Of a stretch of DNA of 64,000 nucleotides, positions 23,190 to 32,392 are shown one piece after another. This stretch comes from Litomosoides sigmodontis (lineage: Eukaryota; Nematoda; Chromadorea; Rhabditida; Onchocercidae), in contig OY718804.1 in the NCBI GenBank assembly GCA_963070105.1, forward strand, positions 1,918,772 to 1,982,771. The letters run 5' to 3'. The notes beneath the pieces are model-generated. The model worked only from the letters and a program-made list of their open reading frames with translations. It had not been told where the DNA came from and searched no databases. The translations under genes were made by a program, and so were the position numbers. Numbering within the stretch: position 1 is the stretch's first letter; every line of letters begins with the position of its first letter.

Positions 23190-23448
23190 CAGTAATCCAC
23201 TATCTGATATTAAATAATTCATTTTACTGCTAAAATTTTTGCGCATTTATTTAATTTTTTACTTAATTAAATTCATTTACTTATTCGCAGTATTTTGTGT
23301 AAAATAATTCCATAAACTCATTACACTCACACTCTTACTTGTACTAAAATGCTACTTCGTATAAAATTATCCTATGATAGATAGATATTACTCATTTACT
23401 CTTATACTTATGTACTTATAGAATAAATAGCAATGTTTACACACTCAT
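23190..23448 (-). other. Copied fragment of glutamate dehydrogenase intron 1 / exon 2 edge (unit 1)
   Basis: Read on the minus strand, this stretch aligns over its whole length with 16864-17109 of the glutamate dehydrogenase gene. Shared blocks include ATACGAAGTAGCATTTTAGT, GGAATTATTTTACA, ATGAATTTAATTAAG and the acceptor with exon start (ATTTAATATCAG, then ATRGTGGATTACT). By eye it is close to 90 percent identical, with small indels. It carries only about 13 bases of exon 2, so it is not a coding pseudogene. It lies antisense to the parent gene. Confidence 0.88.
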
Positions 23449-23741
23449 TTTTAGGCTAACTACAGATTAGTACATGTAGGGCAAAGAGTGATTAAAAAAA
23501 ATTAGAATTCAATACGGTAGCAGAGAGTGCAGGATAATAAACAACAAATATTTGTTATTATTAGTATTATCATTAGTTACTATTAGCAGTAGTGGTGATG
23601 GAATACATAGTAATAAGCGAACTTGTATTTAAATAATTCTCTATTGATGCGAATTTGAACTTGGAATTTTTGATGTGAATTTCGAGAAACGATGCTGAAG
23701 CTATGAGTGTTGCAATCAATTCCTGATGTGATCTTTTATAG

Positions 23742-23913
23742 ATGTTGGACCGTTGATCATGTCATGTGCAGTCAGCAAACTGTTAGTACCATTCTTGGTA
23801 CCTTCATTCTCATGTTTGTTACATGCGTTGTAATAATCATTTCGAATCCACGTTGGCGTCGTCAACCATTACCGGAAGAGGAAGCGTTACATCGCTTGAG
23901 TAACATTGATTAA
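23742..23913 (+). pseudogene. Orphan last exon of cytochrome b561 (unit 1)
   Basis: A copy of exon 5 of the cytochrome b561 gene at 32393-34462. It follows the same TTTTATAG acceptor and encodes the sixth membrane segment ([17 protein letters not shown]), the tail [16 protein letters not shown] and a stop. Exons 1-4 are absent from the unit, and the upstream intron sequence is cut off by the glutamate dehydrogenase fragment. One codon differs from the intact gene: Ser (TCG) replaces Leu (TTG) after the membrane segment. The frame is still open, which suggests a young duplication or use as a stray exon. Confidence 0.85.
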
Positions 23914-25530
23914 GTTGTAATCGTCTTACCCGTATTTATTACTTTTACCCATTGTGGCTACTTTAGCACAAGTACAAAATGCTTTTGCAAATTCTGTTCA
24001 TTTGTTAAAATTAAATTCTTAGTTGTAATTTCATCTCTCATCCTGTTTGCATCAAATATATTGCGCCGATTGATCACTGTTCACTATTTGTACATTCCAT
24101 TTCGCTAATTTCTAACAAATTTTTGATTTAATTCATTTTTTTTGCTATCACATATCTGAAGGTAGAGAAGAGTAACTGGTGAAGTTTGAAATGAATGTTA
24201 CTCATTTAGGTGTGAAATTAGCATTTATCATGCGAATTTTCAGGCCTAAATAATTTTTGTTATATTTCAATCTCAATTTTTGATAACGATCTCAATTATC
24301 ATAGTACTATTGTTATGGTATTTACAATTTTCTAACTTTATCAATTGAAACATTTTATGTTTTAATTTTTTTCACAGTTTCTGTACTGATAATATTTCAT
24401 TTCAATATTGGTTTCATATGAAGATGGTGAAGTTTTGCGAATTCTTTTTTTGCCAATCGAATCTTATAGCAACTGCTTTAGCATTTAATAACGATTGTTC
24501 CTATTCCATTATTATTGTACTATAAATTATTTAAAATGTTCAAATAATTGAGTACAAGCAATTGCTTAATGCTTCATTACAAATAAACATTTCGTAATCG
24601 TTCACTGATAACCTACCTGCCCTGCAATTTTTACTTTTTCAATTTACACTTTCTCATTTTCTTCGCTTCTTCTCTTTCCTTCGCTTTTAGTGTTTTTTTT
24701 CTTTTGAAAATTTATACTACACTTCCTACAACATAACATCTGTGATTTGCTTTTTTTTTTAATTTCCTTTTGTGCTTTTCCGCTTTCGTTTCTCACTTTT
24801 GTGTTTTACTACTTTAAATGCTCTGGTAGTTTTGCTGGAAAGGAATGGTCACTTTTGCAAGTTTTAAAATTTTAATAAAACGTATTTGAGCAATTTGATC
24901 GAGTCACTCAGCGTTTTCATTTCATTCCCATTTTTTTTTTGCAATATTCTTTAGAATTTTACATGAGATGATCCCATCGTTTGGAGTGTGTTTGGGGGGT
25001 AGGAAGAGAAAAGAAAAACGAAATTAAAGTTTATTTATTTAGTTTACTAATAATTACCTAGTTTGATAGTATTATTAAATTTGAATTTTATTTGCTACAA
25101 GTGTTCATATGGCTTAGTATTATTAAACAATCAACTCACTCATTTATTTCTGTATTAATTATGTATTTGTCAATTATTGTGCTGTGACCAGCAGTATTGA
25201 TCACGAGTGATTGCAAATCAGTGCTAAAAGCAATCATCTATGATAGCTATGTATTATGATAATTGATTAATTAGCGCTATTCATGAAATCATCACTGATA
25301 TGATTATCCGGGATCACTCGGAGAGAAGAAACACACGTTGAAGTGTTTGTTTGACAAATGAAAACAATGAAATTTTTATTCAAATTAACGCTGCATGCAA
25401 TTCAGTGATTGTCGTTCATTTCAAAGTATACAATTATACTAAAATTACATCAACAATTTGAATTGCAAAGCGAAGTTGTTAGGATGAATGATATACGATC
25501 ATATCATTTCCCACGTTAATTCAGGACTGA
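23914..25530. other. 3' flank of the cytochrome b561 exon and MSP copy 2 (unit 1)
   Basis: Duplicated non-coding DNA that matches, in reverse, the intergenic region 30775-32392 between MSP copy 4 and cytochrome b561. It holds the 3' UTR-like sequence after the orphan exon, T-rich tracts, and on the minus strand a TTTATT (25375-25380) usable as the poly(A) signal of MSP copy 2. No further gene is seen. Confidence 0.6.
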
Positions 25531-26033
25531 TCAGAGATTGTACTCGATCGGAAGGTTCTTGCGACGAACCATACCATCGCCCTGGAACCATTCGCGGCGG
25601 AATTGCTTGGCGGCACCGTCCGGTGTGTTGGTCCATTCGATGGTAATGCGATCGTTGTTGATGTCCTCCTTTGATGCGTCAAATGTGTCGCATGAGACCG
25701 CCATCAGCACGTTTTCCTTGGGATCCAGGACACCGCACGGCGGATCGACGCCCAGACGACGCATATTGGTCGTCTTAATTGCCCAGCCAATGCGACGACC
25801 GCCAGCATTAGTTATCTAAAAGACGTTTACTGTTATCCATCAACTGCCGTCAACCTACTTTCCTACTCTGACAGCAATCACGCATGCTTGTCAGCAACCT
25901 GCCACGACCTTACGCCTGATGGGCCACCCGATACCTTAATGTGATACGTGTGCTTATCGTCGTATGGTGCGTTGAAGACGATTTTCGACCCCGGCTGTGT
26001 GTGGATGTCACCCGGTGGAACCGACTGCGCCAT
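25531..26033 (-). CDS. msp: Major sperm protein, copy 2
   Basis: Exon 1 is 25935-26033 and exon 2 is 25531-25815. The predicted 127-residue protein is identical to copy 1, and intron and promoter also match copy 1 at a constant offset of 3,289 bp. Its 3' flank (ATCAGTCCTGAATTAACGTG on the minus strand) is shared with copies 3 and 4 but not with copy 1. Expression in the male germ line is expected from the family but is not visible in sequence. Confidence 0.97.
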
Positions 26034-26101
26034 TGCAGAGAGATCTACCGCCTGACGCTGCTAGGAAAACCGTCAACTGTGGAACTTACTCCGTGTGCCA
26101 T

Positions 26102-26111
26102 CCTTTTATAG
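26102..26111 (-). promoter_or_regulatory. TATA box of MSP copy 2
   Basis: CTATAAAAGG on the minus strand, in the same position relative to the start codon as in copy 1. Confidence 0.7.
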
Positions 26112-26478
26112 CTAACATTGCCGCTCCCTTTTTTTTGCATATATTAAAATTACAGAAAAATTTGCAAATTTCTTTTTGCGCCTAATCAAAAACTCATTCA
26201 AAAGACTTAATTATTTAAATTTCTGGACGAAATTATAATTTCACGACGCGATGTGTAAAATCATCCCTGTTATGTAAATGTATTGCTACAATAAGAATAA
26301 GCAAAGGAAAATTGAATTACTTTTTTCTACTACTCTTATAGAGTAAAAAAGGAGGTAAAGATGAAATCCAGCACTTTCGAAATTTTTAGTTGGAATTCTA
26401 CAGAAATATTTCACTGATGTAAAGCGTAACGCTAATGTGAGTGGTGTGGTTGTCAGCGTAAGGTGCGTAAGGTGCCTT

Positions 26479-26737
26479 CAGTAATCCACTATCTGATATT
26501 AAATAATTCATTTTACTGCTAAAATTTTTGCGCATTTATTTAATTTTTTACTTAATTAAATTCATTTACTTATTCGCAGTATTTTGTGTAAAATAATTCC
26601 ATAAACTCATTACACTCACACTCTTACTTGTACTAAAATGCTACTTCGTATAAAATTATCCTATGATAGATAGATATTACTCATTTACTCTTATACTTAT
26701 GTACTTATAGAATAAATAGCAATGTTTACACACTCAT
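26479..26737 (-). other. Copied fragment of glutamate dehydrogenase intron 1 (unit 2)
   Basis: Same fragment as 23190-23448, shifted by exactly 3,289 bp. It was therefore already present when the unit was duplicated. Confidence 0.88.
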
Positions 26738-27030
26738 TTTTAGGCTAACTACAGATTAGTACATGTAGGGCAAAGAGTGATTAAAAAAAATTAGAATTCA
26801 ATACGGTAGCAGAGAGTGCAGGATAATAAACAACAAATATTTGTTATTATTAGTATTATCATTAGTTACTATTAGCAGTAGTGGTGATGGAATACATAGT
26901 AATAAGCGAACTTGTATTTAAATAATTCTCTATTGATGCGAATTTGAACTTGGAATTTTTGATGTGAATTTCGAGAAACGATGCTGAAGCTATGAGTGTT
27001 GCAATCAATTCCTGATGTGATCTTTTATAG

Positions 27031-27202
27031 ATGTTGGACCGTTGATCATGTCATGTGCAGTCAGCAAACTGTTAGTACCATTCTTGGTACCTTCATTCTC
27101 ATGTTTGTTACATGCGTTGTAATAATCATTTCGAATCCACGTTGGCGTCGTCAACCATTACCGGAAGAGGAAGCGTTACATCGCTTGAGTAACATTGATT
27201 AA
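27031..27202 (+). pseudogene. Orphan last exon of cytochrome b561 (unit 2)
   Basis: Copy of the orphan exon of unit 1, including the Ser-for-Leu change relative to the intact gene. The upstream exons are missing. Confidence 0.85.
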
Positions 27203-28819
27203 GTTGTAATCGTCTTACCCGTATTTATTACTTTTACCCATTGTGGCTACTTTAGCACAAGTACAAAATGCTTTTGCAAATTCTGTTCATTTGTTAAAAT
27301 TAAATTCTTAGTTGTAATTTCATCTCTCATCCTGTTTGCATCAAATATATTGCGCCGATTGATCACTGTTCACTATTTGTACATTCCATTTCGCTAATTT
27401 CTAACAAATTTTTGATTTAATTCATTTTTTTTGCTATCACATATCTGAAGGTAGAGAAGAGTAACTGGTGAAGTTTGAAATGAATGTTACTCATTTAGGT
27501 GTGAAATTAGCATTTATCATGCGAATTTTCAGGCCTAAATAATTTTTGTTATATTTCAATCTCAATTTTTGATAACGATCTCAATTATCATAGTACTATT
27601 GTTATGGTATTTACAATTTTCTAACTTTATCAATTGAAACATTTTATGTTTTAATTTTTTTCACAGTTTCTGTACTGATAATATTTCATTTCAATATTGG
27701 TTTCATATGAAGATGGTGAAGTTTTGCGAATTCTTTTTTTGCCAATCGAATCTTATAGCAACTGCTTTAGCATTTAATAACGATTGTTCCTATTCCATTA
27801 TTATTGTACTATAAATTATTTAAAATGTTCAAATAATTGAGTACAAGCAATTGCTTAATGCTTCATTACAAATAAACATTTCGTAATCGTTCACTGATAA
27901 CCTACCTGCCCTGCAATTTTTACTTTTTCAATTTACACTTTCTCATTTTCTTCGCTTCTTCTCTTTCCTTCGCTTTTAGTGTTTTTTTTCTTTTGAAAAT
28001 TTATACTACACTTCCTACAACATAACATCTGTGATTTGCTTTTTTTTTTAATTTCCTTTTGTGCTTTTCCGCTTTCGTTTCTCACTTTTGTGTTTTACTA
28101 CTTTAAATGCTCTGGTAGTTTTGCTGGAAAGGAATGGTCACTTTTGCAAGTTTTAAAATTTTAATAAAACGTATTTGAGCAATTTGATCGAGTCACTCAG
28201 CGTTTTCATTTCATTCCCATTTTTTTTTTGCAATATTCTTTAGAATTTTACATGAGATGATCCCATCGTTTGGAGTGTGTTTGGGGGGTAGGAAGAGAAA
28301 AGAAAAACGAAATTAAAGTTTATTTATTTAGTTTACTAATAATTACCTAGTTTGATAGTATTATTAAATTTGAATTTTATTTGCTACAAGTGTTCATATG
28401 GCTTAGTATTATTAAACAATCAACTCACTCATTTATTTCTGTATTAATTATGTATTTGTCAATTATTGTGCTGTGACCAGCAGTATTGATCACGAGTGAT
28501 TGCAAATCAGTGCTAAAAGCAATCATCTATGATAGCTATGTATTATGATAATTGATTAATTAGCGCTATTCATGAAATCATCACTGATATGATTATCCGG
28601 GATCACTCGGAGAGAAGAAACACACGTTGAAGTGTTTGTTTGACAAATGAAAACAATGAAATTTTTATTCAAATTAACGCTGCATGCAATTCAGTGATTG
28701 TCGTTCATTTCAAAGTATACAATTATACTAAAATTACATCAACAATTTGAATTGCAAAGCGAAGTTGTTAGGATGAATGATATACGATCATATCATTTCC
28801 CACGTTAATTCAGGACTGA
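27203..28819. other. 3' flank of the cytochrome b561 exon and MSP copy 3 (unit 2)
   Basis: Same non-coding content as 23914-25530. No additional gene is seen. Confidence 0.6.
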
Positions 28820-29322
28820 TCAGAGATTGTACTCGATCGGAAGGTTCTTGCGACGAACCATACCATCGCCCTGGAACCATTCGCGGCGGAATTGCTTGGC
28901 GGCACCGTCCGGTGTGTTGGTCCATTCGATGGTAATGCGATCGTTGTTGATGTCCTCCTTCGATGCGTCAAATGTGTCGCATGAGACCGCCATCAGCACG
29001 TTTTCCTTGGGATCCAGGACACCGCACGGCGGATCGACGCCCAGACGACGCATATTGGTCGTCTTAATTGCCCAGCCAATGCGACGACCGCCGGCATTAG
29101 TTATCTAAAAGACGTTTACTGTTATCCATCAACTGCCGTCAACCTAATTTCCTACTCTGACAGCAATCACGCATGCTTGTCAGCAACCTGCCACGACCTT
29201 ACGCCTGATGGGCCACCAGATACCTTAATGTGATACGTGTGCTTATCGTCGTATGGTGCGTTGAAGACGATTTTCGACCCCGGCTGTGTGTGGATGTCAC
29301 CCGGTGGAACCGACTGCGCCAT
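28820..29322 (-). CDS. msp: Major sperm protein, copy 3
   Basis: Exon 1 is 29224-29322 and exon 2 is 28820-29104. The 127-residue protein is the same as in copies 1 and 2, but it carries silent third-position changes (a Ser codon TCG instead of TCA; an Ala codon GCC instead of GCT), intron changes, and a base change just before the ATG. These variants are shared with the inverted copy 4. Homology with units 1 and 2 weakens at about 29430, upstream of the TATA box. Confidence 0.97.
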
Positions 29323-29390
29323 TACAGAGAGATATACCACCTGACGCTGCTAGGAAAACCGTCAACTGTGGAACTTACTCCACGTGCCAT

Positions 29391-29400
29391 CCTTTTATAG
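29391..29400 (-). promoter_or_regulatory. TATA box of MSP copy 3
   Basis: CTATAAAAGG on the minus strand, about 70 bases upstream of the start codon. Confidence 0.7.
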
Positions 29401-30193
29401 CTAACATTGCCGCTCCCTTTTTTTTGCATAACTTAAAATTATAGCAAATTTGTTCTTACGGCTGACGAAATGCTTATTCAAGCAGTTAATTATTTAAATT
29501 TCTGATGAAAAAATAATAATTTTATTGAGTCATATGTAAATTCATTTAAATTTTAGTTTTTTGCAATGCAAATTTCTACGTAAATGCATTACTGCATTTG
29601 CACAAAAATCAAGCTAGACAGAGTAGGAGGAGGGAAACTGTGGATTAAATTCAGTGAAATAACTTAAATTAGATTTTTCGAACCAATTATGTTAAATTGT
29701 GAAGGTGTTTTTCCAAACCAAAATTTGCCTCTTTTTTTTGAAGTGTATATTAGGGCAAAAAGCATGAAGGTACCTTACATGAAAGTACCCCAAAAGAATT
29801 ATTTAATATCAGATAGTGGATTACTGAAGGCACCTTGCGCACCTTACGCTGACAACCACACCACTCACATTAGCGTTACGCTTTACATCAGTAAAATATT
29901 TCTGAAGAATTCCAACTAAAAATTTCGAAAGTGCTGGATTTCATCTTTACCTCCTTATTTACTCTATAAGAGTAGTAGAAAAAAGTAATTCAATTTTCCT
30001 TTACTTATTCTTATTATAGCAATACATTTACATAACAGGGATGATTTTACACATCGCGTCGTGAAATTATAATTTCGTCCAGAAATTTAAATAATTAAGT
30101 CTTTTGAATGAGTTTTTGATTAGGCGCAAAAAGAAATTTGCAAATTTTTCTGTAATTTTAATATATGCAAAAAAAAGGGAGCGGCAATGTTAG

Positions 30194-30203
30194 CTATAAA
30201 AGG
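30194..30203 (+). promoter_or_regulatory. TATA box of MSP copy 4
   Basis: CTATAAAAGG about 70 bases upstream of the ATG at 30272. Confidence 0.7.
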
Positions 30204-30271
30204 ATGGCACGTGGAGTAAGTTCCACAGTTGACGGTTTTCCTAGCAGCGTCAGGCGGTAGATCTCTCTGTA

Positions 30272-30774
30272 ATGGCGCAGTCGGTTCCACCGGGTGACAT
30301 CCACACACAGCCGGGGTCGAAAATCGTCTTCAACGCACCATACGACGATAAGCACACGTATCACATTAAGGTATCTGGTGGCCCATCAGGCGTAAGGTCG
30401 TGGCAGGTTGCTGACAAGCATGCGTGATTGCTGTCAGAGTAGGAAATTAGGTTGACGGCAGTTGATGGATAACAGTAAACGTCTTTTAGATAACTAATGC
30501 CGGCGGTCGTCGCATTGGCTGGGCAATTAAGACGACCAATATGCGTCGTCTGGGCGTCGATCCGCCGTGCGGTGTCCTGGATCCCAAGGAAAACGTGCTG
30601 ATGGCGGTCTCATGCGACACATTTGACGCATCGAAGGAGGACATCAACAACGATCGCATTACCATCGAATGGACCAACACACCGGACGGTGCCGCCAAGC
30701 AATTCCGCCGCGAATGGTTCCAGGGCGATGGTATGGTTCGTCGCAAGAACCTTCCGATCGAGTACAATCTCTGA
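30272..30774 (+). CDS. msp: Major sperm protein, copy 4 (inverted)
   Basis: Exon 1 is 30272-30370 and exon 2 is 30490-30774. The protein is identical to the other three copies (127 residues). In the gene body and intron it carries the variants of copy 3: GTATCTGG at the donor, AATTAGG in the intron, GCC and TCG codons, and TGTAATGG at the start. About 20 bases upstream of the start it instead has the copy 1/2 form (GGCGGTAGATCTC). It is convergent with cytochrome b561. Confidence 0.97.
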
Positions 30775-32392
30775 TCAGTCCTGAATTAACGTGGGAAATG
30801 ATATGATCGTATATCATTCATCCTAACAACTTCGCTTTGCAATTCAAATTGTTGATGTAATTTTAGTATAATTGTATACTTTGAAATGAACGACAATCAC
30901 TGAATTGCATGCAGCGTTAATTTGAATAAAAATTTCATTGTTTTCATTTGTCAAACAAACACTTCAACGTGTGTTTCTTCTCTCCGAGTGATCCCGGATA
31001 ATCATATCAGTGATGATTTCATGAATAGCGCTAATTAACCAATTATCATAATACATAGCTATCATAGATGATTGCTTTTAGCACTGATTTGCAATCACTC
31101 GTGATCAATACTGCTGGTCGCAGCACAATAATTGACAAATACATAATTAATACAGAAATAAATGAGTGAGTTGATTGTTTAATAATACTAAGCCATATGA
31201 ACACTTGTAGCAAATAAAATTCAAATTTAATAATACTATCAAACTAGGTAATTATTAGTAAACTAAATAAATAAACTTTAATTTCGTTTTTCTTTTCTCT
31301 TCCTACCCCCCAAACGCACTCCAAACGATGGGATCATCTCATGTAAAATTCTAAAGAATATTGCAAAAAAAAAATGGGAATGAAATGAAAACGCTGAGTG
31401 ACTCGATCAAATTGCTCAAATACGTTTTATTAAAATTTTAAAACTTGCAAAAGTGACCATTCCTTTCCAGCAAAACTACCAGAGCATTCAAAGTAGTAAA
31501 ACACAAAAGTGAGAAACGAAAGCGGAAAAGCACAAAAGGAAATTAAAAAAAAAAAGCAAATCACAGATGTTATGTTGTAGGAAGTGTAGTATAAATTTTC
31601 AAAAGAAAAAAAACACTAAAAGCGAAGGAAAGAGAAGAAGCGAAGAAAATGAGAAAGTGTAAATTGAAAAAGTTAAAATTGCAGGGCAGGTAGGTTGTCA
31701 GTGAACGATTACGAAATGTTTATTTGTAATGAAGCATTAAGCAATTGCTTGTACTCAATTATTTGAACATTTTAAATAATTTATAGTGCAATAATAATGG
31801 AATAGGAACAATCGTTATTAAATGCTAAAGCAGTTGCTATAAGATTCGATTGGCAAAAAAAGAATTCGCAAAACTTCACCATCTTCATATGAAACCGATA
31901 TTGAAATGAAATATTATCAGTACAGAAACTGTGAAAAAAATTAAAACATAAAATGTTTCAATCGATAAAGTTAGAAAATTGTAAATACCATAACAATAGT
32001 ACTATGATAATTGAGATCGTTATCAAAAATTGAGATTGAAATATAACAAAAATTATTTAAGCCTGAAAATTCGCATGATAAATGCTAATTTCACATCTAA
32101 ATGAGTAACATTCATTTCAAACTTCACCAGTTACTCTTCTCTACCTTCAGATATGTGATAGCAAAAAAAATGAATTAAATCAAAAATTTGTTAGAAATTA
32201 GCGAAATGGAATGTACAAATAGTGAACAGTGATCAATCGGCGCAATATATTTGATGCAAACAGGATGAGAGATGAAATTACAACTAAGAATTTAATTTTA
32301 ACAAATGAACAGAATTTGCAAAAGCATTTTGTACTTGTGCTAAAGTAGCCACAATGGGTAAAAGTAATAAATACGGGTAAGACGATTACAAC
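30775..32392. other. Convergent intergenic region, MSP copy 4 / cytochrome b561
   Basis: 3' flanks of the two convergent genes. The whole stretch is the reverse complement of 23914-25530 with scattered substitutions (for example CGCACTCC versus the unit's TGTGTTTG context near 31315). No further gene is seen. Confidence 0.6.

Larger units (their letters stand above)
22242..25530. repeat. Tandem unit 1 (3,289 bp): MSP plus captured gdh intron and cytochrome b561 exon
   Basis: First of two direct repeats with exactly 3,289-bp spacing at every landmark. Order, left to right: MSP copy 1 (-), its promoter flank, an antisense fragment of glutamate dehydrogenase intron 1 (23190-23448), cytochrome b561 intron tail and last exon (23742-23913, +), then its 3' flank up to the stop codon of the next MSP. 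I found no difference between units 1 and 2 when reading them in parallel. Confidence 0.93.
25531..28819. repeat. Tandem unit 2 (3,289 bp)
   Basis: Second direct repeat, with the same content and order as unit 1: MSP copy 2, glutamate dehydrogenase intron fragment (26479-26737), orphan cytochrome b561 exon (27031-27202) and 3' flank up to the stop codon of MSP copy 3. No mismatch with unit 1 was noticed. Confidence 0.93.
29323..30271. other. Head-to-head spacer between MSP copies 3 and 4
   Basis: 949 bases separate the two divergent start codons. TATA boxes lie at 29391-29400 (for copy 3) and 30194-30203 (for copy 4). From about 29430 to 29797 the sequence is only distantly like the unit 1 promoter flank. 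From about 29798 rightwards it is the reverse complement of the unit flank, starting at the captured glutamate dehydrogenase acceptor (ATTTAATATCAG). The small plus-strand frame at 29689-29919 spans this junction and is not a gene. Confidence 0.7.

Noticed and set aside
23707..23913. A new 68-residue single-pass membrane protein paired with each MSP gene
   Set aside because: The frame has no good start (a TGA lies just upstream), but it fits exactly, in phase and by family, as the last exon of cytochrome b561 at 32393-32564. It is therefore called an orphan exon.
29689..29919. 76-codon plus-strand frame between MSP copies 3 and 4
   Set aside because: It spans a duplication junction, contains a fragment of the glutamate dehydrogenase intron, and has no domain.
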